From DATAWK01 sp036267255 (GTDB lineage Bacteria > Acidobacteriota > Terriglobia > Terriglobales > Acidobacteriaceae): 64,000 bases of DNA. Shown one piece after another: positions 1-9,271 of this stretch. Below the pieces are notes generated by a model. The model made no database searches and was not told the origin of the DNA. It was given only the letters and a program-made list of their open reading frames with translations. The translations under genes and the position numbers were made by a program. The stretch lies in contig DATAWK010000003.1 of NCBI GenBank assembly GCA_036267255.1, positions 1-64,000 on the forward strand, given 5' to 3'. The first letter of the stretch is position 1. Every line of letters starts with the position of its first letter.

Positions 1-373
1 ACGAAGATGATGCATTGCCGAAATGGAAATTGGAAGAACGGAAGTCGGCAGCTCGGAAGACTGTAGAAACCCACTAAAGGGATGTCGCCCGACATTCCTG
101 CTGTCTTCGAATCGTCATCCATTGGGGGTCTACGTGACTACGACTTCAAGTTCGCTGCGTGCGGATACGAATCGTTAGAACTGGCTGATGCCGGGTTGAT
201 TATCGATGGATTTTGACAGGTCTGTACACGAAAAAACTTCGACGTCGCAGAATGTTGTTGGGGATTTGTGGGGTAATCGGGTCGACATGTGAAACTCTCC
301 TGTTGCTTTCCCAATGAAAGTGTGGCACTCTTTTCCTGTTGGTAACCCAAAGGGGTCGAGGCGGCAGGAAATT
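1..373. other. left edge, no gene recognised
   Basis: No convincing coding frame is visible in this stretch. Short open frames on both strands lack a ribosome binding site and recognisable protein features. It contains a small palindrome near 92-106 (GATGTCGCCCGACATT) and a GGGGGTCTAC string near 124 that resembles the REP-like tail found at 34.2 kb. It presumably includes the promoter of the PadR gene that follows. Confidence 0.4.
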
Positions 374-721
374 ATGAAGCAGAAGAAGGATGTGCAACAG
401 GGGACGCTGGCGCTAATGGTTCTAAAGACCCTGGATGTGCTGGGCCCCTTGCATGGATATGGAATCGCGCGACGCATTGAGCAGATCAGCGGCGAATTGC
501 TTTTCGTCAATCAGGGCACGCTCTATCCGGTGTTGTTGCGGCTGGAACAGGAGGGCGCTGTTGCGTCCGATTGGGGGCCATCCGAGAACAATCGCAGGGC
601 GAGATTTTATCGGTTGACTCGCGCCGGGCACAAGCTTCTGGAAGCGGAGAAGCGCGACTGGGAACAGACCGCTGCGATTATTGCGCGGTTCTTTGAGGTG
701 AAGGCAGAGGATCTGGCATGA
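374..721 (+). CDS. PadR family transcriptional regulator
   Basis: A 115-residue winged-helix regulator of the PadR family. The N-terminal HTH reads QGTLALMVLKTLDVLGPLHG, followed by the typical NQGTLYPVLLRLEQEG recognition helix and wing. I start at the ATG at 374 rather than an in-frame ATG at 314 because the family normally begins a few residues before the QGTL motif. The stop overlaps the next gene's start as ATGA, so the two are translationally coupled. In acidobacteria, PadR genes of this kind usually sit directly upstream of a large duplicated permease, as here. It probably represses its own operon; that is inferred from family behaviour, and no operator was identified. Confidence 0.92.
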   Translation: MKQKKDVQQGTLALMVLKTLDVLGPLHGYGIARRIEQISGELLFVNQGTLYPVLLRLEQEGAVASDWGPSENNRRARFYRLTRAGHKLLEAEKRDWEQTAAIIARFFEVKAEDLA

Positions 722-3384
722 GAAGCATGCACCGTTTGTGGGCGCGACTGCGAAATGTTGTATCGGGGCAACGTGGCGATCGTCGACTGCGCGAGGAGAT
801 GGATGCGCACCTGGCGATGCAGACTGAGGAGAACATGCGGGCGGGCATGGCTCCGGCTGAGGCTCGCCGGCGGGCGCGAGTGAAGTTCGGAGCGGTGGAA
901 AGGGTTCGCGAGGAATATCACGCAGAGGAGGGCCTGATGTTGCTCGAGAGCCTGCTGCAGGATATTCGCTATGCATTTCGCGGGCTGCGGAAATCTCCGG
1001 GCTTTACGGTCGCGGTGGTAACGACTCTGGCGTTGGGAATCGGTGCGAATGTGACCGTCTTCCTTGTGCTCTACGGTGTTCTTCTGAAGCCGCTGCCGTT
1101 TCAGAGTCCGCACCAGTTGGTACGCATTGAGCGAAGTTACGGCGGCGGAGTCACTGTACCGGCGTACTCGGGAACGAAAGCGCTGTTCTTTCAGCGAGCG
1201 AACCGCGCTTTTTCTGCCATGGCTGCCTATGACTTTATTCCGTCGCATGCGAACCTGTTGCAAGGAGATGGCGCCACACCTATCAGCCTTCTTCGAGTGA
1301 CGTCAGACTTCTTTCGTGTTTTCGAAATGCAACCTGCGATCGGTCGAGGCTTCCGCGCTGAAGATATGATTCCTGGGGCGGCGGAAGTTGTGGTGTTGAG
1401 CGACGCGCTGTGGAAACAGCAATTCGGCGGCGACTCAAAGATTGTGGGCAAGGCCATCACCCTGGGCAACCGAAGCTACACGGTGATCGGGGTTGCCAAT
1501 CGTCGCTTCGCCCTGGATGCGAAGGCAGACGCGTGGATTCCACTGCCCATCACCGAAAGCCCTGAAGACCAATCGAACAACTACAACGTTGTTGCGAGAC
1601 TGAAGCCGGGAGTGAGCGAGGCGGCCGCCACGACGGACCTGCAGCGAATCCTATTGGAATTGAAAACGACCTATCCGAACCTGTGGGATCGGTACGAAGG
1701 TGTGCGTGTCGAGAACCTGCACGACTCATTCACCGGCGATCTGCGGCCCGCGTTGCGCGTTCTGATGGGTGCGGTGGGACTTCTGCTGGTGATTGTGATG
1801 GCGAACATTTTGAGTCTTTTGCTTACCCGTGCCGTGACTCGCCGCCGCGATCTGGGCGTGCGGGTCGCGCTGGGTGCGTCGGGCTGGCGGCTGCTGCGGC
1901 AGTTGCTGGTGGAAAACGTACTGGTTTGTGCGGCCGGGGGCATGGCCGGCGTGGCCCTGGCCGAAGTGTCTGCTCCTGCGATCCTGCATTTGAGTCCGCT
2001 CGAACTGCCGCAGTTTGCTTCACTTCATCTCGGGGTCGCGGCCATGGTTCTTGCCACAGTGCTGACACTGGCGTGCACCGTAATCTTCAGCGTGGTGCCG
2101 ATGCTGGAGACGCGGAGGGTGCGACTGCACGAAAGCTTGCAGTTAAATTCGCCGCGTGTTTTCTCCGGACGGCATATTGCGCAGAAGGCGCTGGTGGTGA
2201 GCGAAGTGGCGGTTTCGCTGGTGCTGCTGGTGGGAGCGGCGCTGCTGCTGACTACTTTCTGGAAACTCATCCGCACTCCGCCAGGCTTCACGACCAAAAA
2301 CGTGCTGACGTTTAAGAACAGCTTTACGGATCAGCAAGCGAGCACGAGTGCAGCGCTTGGACTGCGGCTGAATGAACTCCGATCTCGAATCGAAGCCATC
2401 CCTGGGGTGGAGTCGGCCGCCGGAGCCAGCACACTTCCGACCGAGCTTGTTCCAGACTTGCCGTTTGATGTGATGGGACGCCCGTCCAATCGGCGCGACG
2501 CGAAGGGAGACGAGAAGTATATTTCGATCACCGCTGGATTTTTCCGGACGCTGGGAATTCCGGTGATGGCGGGGCGTGCGTTTACATCCGGAGATAGTCA
2601 CGGATCAGCGCCGGTGGTGATCGTGAATCAGCGGTTTGCGCAAACCTATTTCAAGAATGAGAATCCTATCGGTCAGCATATTGTCATCGGCAAATTTATG
2701 GGACCGGGATTTGAAGATCCGGCGCGCGAGATTGTCGGCGTGGTGGGCAACGTAAAACAGACGGGCCTCGATAAGCCTGCGCCCGGCATCATGTATGTGC
2801 CGGCAGCACAAATCCCGGATATGGAAACGCGTTTGACGAATGGGCTGCTGGGGGAGAGCTGGGTGGTGCGGACGCGATCTGACCGGCTGGACGTACTGGA
2901 TGCGATTGAGCGGATTTTTATGGAGAACTCCCATGCGCCACTGCTGGCCGTGGAGCCGATGGATGAACTGATCAACGCGTCGGTGGCGCAACAACGATTC
3001 AGCATGATTTTGCTTTGCGAGTTTGGGCTTATTTCGCTGGTGCTGGGTGCAGCGGGCTTGTATGGGGTGATGTCGTACACGGTTGCGCGGCAGACGCGGG
3101 AGATTGGAGTGCGCATGGCTCTTGGCGCGCGACGTGAAGATGTAGCCCGGATGGTGCTGAAAGATGCGGGGGTGTTGGTGGGCATGGGTCTCGCCGTCGG
3201 CATTACAGTTTCATTGATGGGCGCCAAGATTGTGGGCAACTTGCTTTTTGGCGTGAAGCCGCGAGATCCGCTGACACTGGCAGGGGCGAGCCTGGTGCTG
3301 GCGCTCACGGGGCTTTTCGCAGCGTGGTGGCCAGCGCGGAGAGCCGCGCGCATCGAGCCGATGGAAGCGCTGCGGAGTGAGTAG
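718..3384 (+). CDS. ADOP family ABC permease (MacB/FtsX-like)
   Basis: An 888-residue protein matching the acidobacterial duplicated orphan permease family (TIGR03434). The N terminus (about residues 10-70) is the charged permease prefix region, followed by a first membrane helix at about 96-120. Two MacB-like periplasmic regions each lead into an FtsX-type membrane segment, at about 340-465 and 755-880. Both contain a RxxxxGVRxALGA motif (DLGVRVALGAS and EIGVRMALGAR). No ATPase is encoded nearby, which is why the family is called orphan. The substrate is unknown; the MacB relationship suggests export or envelope mechanics. It forms an operon with the PadR gene through a 4-base overlap. Confidence 0.93.
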   Translation: MRSMHRLWARLRNVVSGQRGDRRLREEMDAHLAMQTEENMRAGMAPAEARRRARVKFGAVERVREEYHAEEGLMLLESLLQDIRYAFRGLRKSPGFTVAVVTTLALGIGANVTVFLVLYGVLLKPLPFQSPHQLVRIERSYGGGVTVPAYSGTKALFFQRANRAFSAMAAYDFIPSHANLLQGDGATPISLLRVTSDFFRVFEMQPAIGRGFRAEDMIPGAAEVVVLSDALWKQQFGGDSKIVGKAITLGNRSYTVIGVANRRFALDAKADAWIPLPITESPEDQSNNYNVVARLKPGVSEAAATTDLQRILLELKTTYPNLWDRYEGVRVENLHDSFTGDLRPALRVLMGAVGLLLVIVMANILSLLLTRAVTRRRDLGVRVALGASGWRLLRQLLVENVLVCAAGGMAGVALAEVSAPAILHLSPLELPQFASLHLGVAAMVLATVLTLACTVIFSVVPMLETRRVRLHESLQLNSPRVFSGRHIAQKALVVSEVAVSLVLLVGAALLLTTFWKLIRTPPGFTTKNVLTFKNSFTDQQASTSAALGLRLNELRSRIEAIPGVESAAGASTLPTELVPDLPFDVMGRPSNRRDAKGDEKYISITAGFFRTLGIPVMAGRAFTSGDSHGSAPVVIVNQRFAQTYFKNENPIGQHIVIGKFMGPGFEDPAREIVGVVGNVKQTGLDKPAPGIMYVPAAQIPDMETRLTNGLLGESWVVRTRSDRLDVLDAIERIFMENSHAPLLAVEPMDELINASVAQQRFSMILLCEFGLISLVLGAAGLYGVMSYTVARQTREIGVRMALGARREDVARMVLKDAGVLVGMGLAVGITVSLMGAKIVGNLLFGVKPRDPLTLAGASLVLALTGLFAAWWPARRAARIEPMEALRSE

Positions 3385-3528
3385 CCCCTTGTGGCGAGAA
3401 GAAAGTGGCCGAAGAGAGTTTCTACTTTAAGAATTCGAAATAGACTCGGCAGCTCATGAGTTTGATTTCTCGATCGTCAATGATGTTCTTGATGCGAGGG
3501 CTCTGAGCTCCTGGTTGCAAGTGCACAC

Positions 3529-3554
3529 GCGGGCCGGGCGGCCCGCATTCTTTT
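3529..3554 (+). terminator. intrinsic terminator after ADOP gene
   Basis: GCGGGCC and GGCCCGC form a perfect 7-bp GC stem with a GGGC loop, followed by ATTCTTTT. It lies 145 bases after the permease stop and just before the convergent membrane gene ends at 3564, so it may serve the plus-strand operon. Confidence 0.6.
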
Positions 3555-3563
3555 GCCATCGAG

Positions 3564-3890
3564 TCAGCGTTGGCGGGTGTTGGCGAGCGCGCGGAGGATG
3601 GTGCGTGTGTTCCTGTTGATGACCTGACGAAGGTACATCGTGATGGCGAATAAAAGAACCAAAAAGAAAAGGTCAACACGAAGCAGTGAATGCAGGAGTG
3701 CGCCCAGATTTTCTGGCGGGAACAGGTGGAGATGCATCCAGACGAAGACGACGATGGCGAGTATGGCGAGCACGCCAACGACGATGCGGGAGGTGCGTTC
3801 GGAACGGTCGGCGGCGGCGAGAGCTTGCTGGACGAAGGCGAGTTCGGCGTTGGTATTCTCAGAGTTAGGTTGCTGGTGTTCGGGACTCAT
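3564..3890 (-). CDS. small membrane protein coupled to ECF sigma factor
   Basis: A 108-residue protein with two predicted membrane helices, roughly residues 37-55 (RIVVGVLAILAIVVFVW) and 70-88 (DLFFLVLLFAITMYL), and a soluble N terminus of about 34 residues. The start at 3890 overlaps the upstream sigma factor stop as ATGA, so the pair is translationally coupled. Position and topology suggest an anti-sigma factor or sigma-associated membrane partner. It shows no recognisable anti-sigma (zinc-finger or RskA) domain, so this is contextual inference only. Confidence 0.75.
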   Translation of the reverse strand: MSPEHQQPNSENTNAELAFVQQALAAADRSERTSRIVVGVLAILAIVVFVWMHLHLFPPENLGALLHSLLRVDLFFLVLLFAITMYLRQVINRNTRTILRALANTRQR

Positions 3891-4450
3891 GCTGGTTTCC
3901 TTTCGGAGGTTAAGTGTTTGCGCAGGGTGGTGACTCCATAATTGAGGCGCGACTTGGCGGTGCCGATCGGGATCTCCAAGATCGCGGCACATTCTTCGAG
4001 CGTGAGGTCGTGCTGATAGCGAAGCAGGAGGACGGCTCGGCTGGCGGGGGATACATGATTGAGGAGGGTGAAGAAGGCCTCGTCCGGCGGCTCGCCGAGA
4101 GTGGGGTTGAGAATGGCTAGTTGGTCCGGTGGTGCGTCGTCGAGGGGTTGCCAGCGGCGAGCGTGTTTGAGGTGCGAGAAAGCAATCCGTGAAGCGATGC
4201 GGAAGGTCCAGGCGCGGAAGACGGCGGGTTCGCGCAGGTAGGGGAGTTTGCGGAAGATCTGGAGCGAAGTTTCTTGCAGGATATCGTCGGCGAGGGCGGG
4301 GCCGGCGAGGCGGGTGATGTAACGACGCAACGGGGCATAGGCTTCGCGAAGAAGTTGTTCCAGCGCGGCCCGATCGCCGGTTTGCGCGAGAAGGACCAGA
4401 AGAGTCTGGTCGGACGTCGCGGGCTCCGTCGTTTCGGTTCGCGTGTGCAT
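3887..4450 (-). CDS. ECF RNA polymerase sigma factor
   Basis: A 187-residue sigma-70 family protein. Region 2 is visible as ITRLAGPALADDILQETSLQ with FRAWTFRIASRIAFSHLK. Region 4 is visible as LLLRYQHDLTLEECAAILEI followed by PIGTAKSRLNYG, the DNA-binding helix-turn-helix. I chose the ATG at 4450; the frame stays open to 4663, but that extension is not sigma-like and overlaps the divergent fucosidase gene. The coupled downstream membrane protein suggests sequestration at the membrane. The regulon and signal cannot be read from the sequence. The gene is divergent from the fucosidase gene, with about 175 bases between their starts. Confidence 0.9.
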   Translation of the reverse strand: MHTRTETTEPATSDQTLLVLLAQTGDRAALEQLLREAYAPLRRYITRLAGPALADDILQETSLQIFRKLPYLREPAVFRAWTFRIASRIAFSHLKHARRWQPLDDAPPDQLAILNPTLGEPPDEAFFTLLNHVSPASRAVLLLRYQHDLTLEECAAILEIPIGTAKSRLNYGVTTLRKHLTSERKPA

Positions 4451-4626
4451 GCTTGATAGAGGGGCCGGGGCCGCGGAAAGTTCGGTTCTTCCGGATAAAT
4501 AATTATGCACGCGGCAGCGGGAGCGAGTATTTGAGTTGACCCGTGCGGCTGCAACTTTTTCGACTGCGTATGATTTCGCATGAGAAGCTGAAGGCAGATC
4601 CAAGCCGTTCAAAAGAAGGGAATGGA

Positions 4627-6066
4627 ATGCAGCGGAGAGAATTCTGCAAGTTGATTGGGGCATCGGCGGCGGTGAAGGCGGTGGGCGCGGCGGCGGCGGA
4701 GCAGAGCGACGCGTACGTGCCGGTGACGGATGCGCTGGTGGTGCGCAAGCTGGATACGTGGCAGGACTGGAAGTTCGGATTCATGATGCATTGGGGTGCG
4801 TACAGCCAGTGGGGCGTGGTGGAATCGTGGTCGATCTGTTCGGAGGACTGGATCAAACGTCCGGCGGGGACGAACTACGTGGACTACAAGAGAAGATACG
4901 AGGCGCTGCCGAAGACGTTTAATCCGATTGGATTTGATCCTGATATGTGGGCCAGCGTCGCTAAAAATGCGGGCATGAAATACGTTGTGTTTACCACCAA
5001 GCACCACGACGGCTTTTCCATGTTCGATACCAAGCTGACGGATTACCGCATCACCGCGCCGGATGTTCCGTTCCATACAAATCCGCGGGCTAATGTCGCC
5101 AATGAAGTGTTTGCGGCGTTTCGCAAGCAGTCGTTTGGAGTCGGCGCGTATTTTTCCAAGCCGGACTGGCATAGCGGGGATTATTGGGCGCCTGAATGGG
5201 CCACTCCTAACAGGGACGTCAATTACGATACCCGCGAATATCCGGAGCGGTGGAAGAAGTTCGTTGCGTTTGTGCATGGACAGGTGGGCGAGCTGACAAG
5301 TGAATACGGGTCGGTGGATATTCTGTGGCTGGATGGTGGGTGGGTGAATCCGACGGCACATCCGAATGCGATTGTCGGCGGGCAGGATGTGCCATGGCCG
5401 CAGGATATCGACATGCCGGGGCTGGCAGCGCTGGCGCGGAAAAATCAGCCGGGCCTGATCGTGGTGGATCGCGCGGTGGGAGGTCCGTACGAAAACTATC
5501 GCACGCCGGAACAGCAGATCCCGGATACGCCGCTGCCTTATCCCTGGGAAACATGTATGACGCTGGGGAATTCGTGGTCGTATGCGCCGGATGATCACTA
5601 TAAGTCGTCGCGCAAGGTGGTGCACATGCTGGTCGATATAGTTGCCAAGGGCGGCAACTATCTGCTGAACGTTGGGCCTGATCCGACGGGCGAATTGCCG
5701 ACAGGAGCGGTTGCGCGGCTGGCTGAAATCGGGGTGTGGATGCAGAGCAACGGCGAGGCGATTTATGCGACGCGACCGATTGCGCCGTATCGCGACGGCA
5801 AGGTGTGTTTTACCCGTGGCAAAGATGGCGCGGTGTACGCGATCTATTTGCTGGATGAGGGCGAGGCAGTTCCAGGGACGATTGCGATGTCGAAAATTGC
5901 GCCAGCGAAGGGTGCGAGCTTGCGTCTCCTGGGATATGACACGGAGCTGAAGTGGCAGCGGGATGGAGCGGGAGCACGCGTTGAAATTCCGGAAGCAGTG
6001 CGCAAGCAAGCTGCGAACAGTTGCGCGGTCAGCGTGCGTCTATCGGCGATACGGTCGCGAAGTTAG
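4627..6066 (+). CDS. alpha-L-fucosidase, GH29
   Basis: A 479-residue glycoside hydrolase family 29 enzyme that releases terminal alpha-L-fucose from glycans. Family landmarks are FGFMMHWGAYS near residue 47, FTTKHHDGFSMFD near 121, and ILWLDGGWV, whose Asp at residue 236 is the expected nucleophile. The N terminus has a twin-arginine-like RREFCK motif followed by a short Ala-rich stretch, so export by Tat is likely. The start at 4627 has an AAGAAGGGA-type ribosome binding site and places the RR motif at residues 3-4; longer in-frame starts at 4543 and 4570 are possible. It is divergent from the sigma factor gene. Confidence 0.92.
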   Translation: MQRREFCKLIGASAAVKAVGAAAAEQSDAYVPVTDALVVRKLDTWQDWKFGFMMHWGAYSQWGVVESWSICSEDWIKRPAGTNYVDYKRRYEALPKTFNPIGFDPDMWASVAKNAGMKYVVFTTKHHDGFSMFDTKLTDYRITAPDVPFHTNPRANVANEVFAAFRKQSFGVGAYFSKPDWHSGDYWAPEWATPNRDVNYDTREYPERWKKFVAFVHGQVGELTSEYGSVDILWLDGGWVNPTAHPNAIVGGQDVPWPQDIDMPGLAALARKNQPGLIVVDRAVGGPYENYRTPEQQIPDTPLPYPWETCMTLGNSWSYAPDDHYKSSRKVVHMLVDIVAKGGNYLLNVGPDPTGELPTGAVARLAEIGVWMQSNGEAIYATRPIAPYRDGKVCFTRGKDGAVYAIYLLDEGEAVPGTIAMSKIAPAKGASLRLLGYDTELKWQRDGAGARVEIPEAVRKQAANSCAVSVRLSAIRSRS

Positions 6067-6277
6067 ACGCTGGGCAAGGGCGATTTCAATGGCCATCGTC
6101 GATTCTCATTGTTCGTTCGAATCTATTCCTGTCAGAAATCGTTGCGATTCACGAGATCGCCAAATCCAACTGCGACACTGGAACATTCGATAGCCAGTCT
6201 GTCATCCGAAAAAGTTTGCAGCCGAATTGAATTCATCGAAATGGTGTATCGTTCACAGAATGCACAAAGGAGATCCT

Positions 6278-7018
6278 ATGTCTAAGTTAGGTGGAAAAGT
6301 GGCGCTAGTTACGGGCGCCTCACGGGGTATTGGAGCGGCAATCGCGAAACGTCTGTCCGCGGATGGAGCCAGTGTCGCCATCACGTATGCGAAGGACGCG
6401 AAGTCGGCCGCCGCAGTGGTGGGAGCGATTGAAAACGGCGGTGGAAAGGCAATTGCCATCCAAGCTGATGCTGCCGATCCTAAGGCGATTCAAGCGGCGA
6501 TTGAAAAGGTCGTGGCTACGCTGGGGCGAATTGATGTTCTAGTGAACAATGCCGGCACAGCGATTCCGAAAGCTTTCGAGGAGACGACGCTGGAGGAGAT
6601 GGACCACATGATTGATCTGAACTTTCGTGGGGTTATGGTTGCGACGCAGGCGGCGCTGAAGCATATGAACGATGGCGGCCGGATCATTATGATCGGCTCA
6701 TGCGTCGGCGAGCGGAACCTGACGCCCGGGCTGGCCGCGTATGGGGCAACGAAGGGGGCTGTGAAGATGTTTACCCAGGGATTGTCTCGGGAGGTGGGGA
6801 GCCGTGGCATTACGGTGAACAACATTCAGCCGGGCCCGATCGATACGGATTTGAATCCCGCCGCGGGTGACTGGGCAACTCCGCAGAAGGCCGTCACAGC
6901 GCTGAACCGTTATGGACAGGTGGAAGAGGTTGCGGCATTGGTAGCGTTTGTTGCGGGACCTGAATCCTCGTACATCACCGGAGCGAACCTTACGGTGGAT
7001 GGCGGGACGAACGCGTAA
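6278..7018 (+). CDS. SDR family oxidoreductase (FabG-like)
   Basis: A 246-residue short-chain dehydrogenase/reductase. The cofactor motif TGASRGIG is near residues 11-18, NNAG near 89, the catalytic Ser in MIGSCVGE, and the catalytic YxxxK in AAYGATKGA. The C terminus PESSYITGANLTVDGGTNA is typical of FabG-like 3-oxoacyl-ACP reductases and related SDRs. The start is supported by AAAGGAG nine bases upstream. The substrate cannot be deduced; no fatty acid synthesis genes are adjacent. The 211 bases upstream hold no gene. Confidence 0.92.
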   Translation: MSKLGGKVALVTGASRGIGAAIAKRLSADGASVAITYAKDAKSAAAVVGAIENGGGKAIAIQADAADPKAIQAAIEKVVATLGRIDVLVNNAGTAIPKAFEETTLEEMDHMIDLNFRGVMVATQAALKHMNDGGRIIMIGSCVGERNLTPGLAAYGATKGAVKMFTQGLSREVGSRGITVNNIQPGPIDTDLNPAAGDWATPQKAVTALNRYGQVEEVAALVAFVAGPESSYITGANLTVDGGTNA

Positions 7019-7159
7019 GCTGCGCCAAGAGGCGGGCACGCGAGGATACAAACCCATGATGGAAGGCACTTCTGCTGACTTGCCACACGTGTTGCTGGGT
7101 GGCGATGGCTGGATGGTGGACGGCTATCATCCTTCACTGAGGTCTGAGGGGGGAAGAGA

Positions 7160-7588
7160 ATGGCGAAGGACAACGCGGCGATTGTGCGTGGATTTGCGGA
7201 TGAGGTGATCACCCAGGGAAAGATTGAAGCGGCAGGAAAATATTTCTGGGAGGACATGGTGGAACAGGTTCCGATGCCGGGCCAGGGGCCGGGGCTGAGT
7301 GGGCTGCAGGACGCGATTCGCGCCATGCGGACTGGATTTCCTGACATAGTGTTTTCGATTGTGGAGCAGATCACGGAGGGCGACAAAGTTGCGAGCCGCT
7401 TTGAGTGGACGGGCACGCATCAGGGAAATTTCCTCGGCATTCCGGCGACGGGAAAGGCGGTGCGGGTGTGGGGGATCGTGATTGATCGGCTGGAGGATGG
7501 GCGGATCAAGGACACGCGCATCATCATGGACACCCTGGGCATGATGGGGCAGCTGGGTGTGTTGCCGGGCGGGGGCTCGGGGAAGTGA
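7160..7588 (+). CDS. ester cyclase / SnoaL-like NTF2-fold protein, copy 1
   Basis: A 142-residue SnoaL-like (NTF2 fold) protein of the ester cyclase group, a single alpha+beta cone domain. Landmarks are VRGFADEVITQGKIEAAG, GLQDAIRAMRTGFPDIVFSI, and SRFEWTGTHQGNFLGIPATG. It starts at the ATG at 7160 after a GGGGGAAGAGA purine-rich stretch. A close paralogue lies at 16905-17330, with the same length and most residues shared. Members of this family are mostly uncharacterised; some cyclise polyketide esters, but no polyketide genes are present, so the role is unknown. Confidence 0.88.
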   Translation: MAKDNAAIVRGFADEVITQGKIEAAGKYFWEDMVEQVPMPGQGPGLSGLQDAIRAMRTGFPDIVFSIVEQITEGDKVASRFEWTGTHQGNFLGIPATGKAVRVWGIVIDRLEDGRIKDTRIIMDTLGMMGQLGVLPGGGSGK

Positions 7589-7621
7589 TAGCCGGCGAGT
7601 CGCACACGCTATGATTCTGAT

Positions 7622-8341
7622 GTGAAGCGAAAGACATCGACTCCCCCGAAGGCGCGGTTTAACAAGAGCCGTCTGCGAACCTGGCTGCGATGGATTGGGC
7701 TGGGGATTGCGGCGCTATGGCTGCTGGCGGCAGTGATGCTGGTGGGGCTGCGGTGGATCAATCCTCCGACAACGGCGGTGCGGGCGGAGCGACAGGTGCA
7801 GGGTTGGTTCCAGCCTGATGTCCACGGCAAGCCATATCGCGAACACTATGAGTACATGCCGCTGCGGATGATTTCGCCGAACCTGCAGCATGCGGTGGTG
7901 TCGGCGGAAGATGCGCGCTTCTATCTCCATCATGGATTCGACTGGCACCAGGTGCAGATTGATGCGGCTGGGGATCTAGAAGGCGGGCGGGTGCGCGGAG
8001 CTTCGACAATTACGCAACAGCTGGTGAAGAATTTATTTTTCGGGACAGGGCGATCGATACTGCGCAAGGGTGCGGAGGCCTCGCTGGTGCCGGTGGCGGA
8101 GCTGGTGCTGGGGAAGCGTCGCATTCTGGAGATCTACCTGAACGTGGTGGAATGGGGGCAGGGAATTTATGGCGCCGACGCGGCGTGCCGTGTCTACTAC
8201 GGAACCGCGGCGCGGAATATCGGCAGGGAACAGGCGGCACGGCTCGCCGCGATTTTGCCCGCGCCACGGAAGCGACGGCCGGAGCGCATGAATCGCTACA
8301 GCGAGATTATTTTGGAACGCATGAGTCAGGTGGGTTGGTAA
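7622..8341 (+). CDS. mtgA: monofunctional biosynthetic peptidoglycan transglycosylase
   Basis: A 239-residue GT51 glycosyltransferase that polymerises lipid II into glycan strands at the periplasmic face of the inner membrane. A single N-terminal membrane anchor covers about residues 22-44. GT51 motifs are SAEDARFYLHHGFDW (catalytic Glu in EDARF), RGASTITQQLVKNLF, and KRRILEIYLNVVEWGQGIYG. The length matches MtgA and there is no transpeptidase domain. It starts at GTG 7622, as no ATG precedes the anchor in frame. It is not in an operon with other cell-wall genes. Confidence 0.93.
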   Translation: MKRKTSTPPKARFNKSRLRTWLRWIGLGIAALWLLAAVMLVGLRWINPPTTAVRAERQVQGWFQPDVHGKPYREHYEYMPLRMISPNLQHAVVSAEDARFYLHHGFDWHQVQIDAAGDLEGGRVRGASTITQQLVKNLFFGTGRSILRKGAEASLVPVAELVLGKRRILEIYLNVVEWGQGIYGADAACRVYYGTAARNIGREQAARLAAILPAPRKRRPERMNRYSEIILERMSQVGW

Positions 8342-8436
8342 GTGGGAGCGGATGTTGCGTCGCGGAGTTGTGGAGCTGCTTCCGGTTTACCCGTAATTTG
8401 GAAGCGATTGACGGATGCTAGAACCACGCCACGGGT

Positions 8437-8471
8437 TACTTCCTATAAGCCGACTTCTCGGTACTAATCCG
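8437..8471 (+). repeat. short dispersed motif (S), copy 1
   Basis: The segment reads ACTTCCTATAAGCCGACTTC followed by TCGGTACTAATCCG. It recurs almost unchanged at 19033-19068, and a fragment in inverted orientation lies near 20371-20386. It sits in the 176-base gap between mtgA and the cupin gene, at the left edge of the repeat-rich region. Confidence 0.7.
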
Positions 8472-8517
8472 TGTCGGCGAGTGCATTGGCGATTAATCAC
8501 TCATCGGGGCGGATTCG

Positions 8518-9000
8518 TCATCGGAATTCGGTCGCATATTTGAAGGCGATCTTTTTGATCTGCTCCCGAGTGAGTTGCTTTGGCGGTTGGCCGGGCGGGC
8601 TGCAGGTCTCACGGAAAAAGCCATCCAGTCCGGCAGGCGACATGATCCAAAGCAGGAGCAGTTCCCGATCGGGATTCACGAACTCATGCCAGGAATTTTT
8701 GGGGATGAATATCGTTCCGCCTTTCTCAAATGAGTGCCGGACATCGTTCAGTATGAAAACTCCGCTGCCTTCCAGAACGTAGAAAGCTTCGTTCATCTTC
8801 AGGTGGCGGTGAATCGGAATGCCTGCACCAACCGCCACTTGCTGGGTCCCCAACGCGAGATTGTCGAACCCTGTTGCGGAGCCGGCCTTGATAACGATCT
8901 GACCATGGTCACGAAAATGGATGAGATGTTCGCCTTCGCCAGCTCCGAGCACATAACCTTGTGGCGAGACGGTTCGACGTTCTTGGTCGCCTTCGTTCAT
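8518..9000 (-). CDS. cupin domain protein
   Basis: A 160-residue single-domain cupin. Cupin motif 1 is visible as VGAGIPIHRHLKMNEAFYVL (two His and a Glu as likely metal ligands near residues 63-71) and motif 2 as FIPKNSWHEFVNPDRELLLL. The start at 9000 has a strong GGAGGAG ribosome binding site. Small cupins of this type bind a metal and may act as isomerases, dioxygenases or sensors; nothing in the neighbourhood picks one. The C-terminal REQIKKIAFKYATEF tail is outside the cupin fold. Confidence 0.85.
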   Translation of the reverse strand: MNEGDQERRTVSPQGYVLGAGEGEHLIHFRDHGQIVIKAGSATGFDNLALGTQQVAVGAGIPIHRHLKMNEAFYVLEGSGVFILNDVRHSFEKGGTIFIPKNSWHEFVNPDRELLLLWIMSPAGLDGFFRETCSPPGQPPKQLTREQIKKIAFKYATEFR

Positions 9001-9082
9001 GACAATCTCCTCCGCGATGCACGGATCGTTTTCAGGATTCTGGTTTATTAAATCTCGACCGCTGGATCTTCAGTTGAAGATA

Positions 9083-9160
9083 TCAGGCCGATGCACTCAC
9101 TGAGCCTGGATTAGTCCTCATAAACACGGTTGTCGTCATTCACCTCTGGATTGTCGGCAA
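9083..9160 (+). repeat. dispersed repeat R, copy 1
   Basis: First copy of the repeat family that punctuates 9-21 kb. It begins with CAGGCCGATGCACTCACTGA, then TAGTCCTCATAAACACGGTT, then GTCGTCATTCACCTCTGGAT. The leading part recurs at 20281 and 43449, the trailing part at 20747 and elsewhere. It lies in the 271-base gap after the cupin gene. Confidence 0.7.
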
Positions 9161-9271
9161 CTCGGATGGTGCGTCGCGGAGTCGTGGCTGGTGACGGCGG
9201 TGATGGTTCGGAACAATCCATGGGCATCGCTGACAAACCTGGAGTAGACGGTGGCGGATGCATACCCAGCG

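Noticed and set aside
4609..6009. 466-residue frame antisense to the fucosidase gene
   Set aside because: Arg/His/Ile-rich shadow translation with no recognisable domain.
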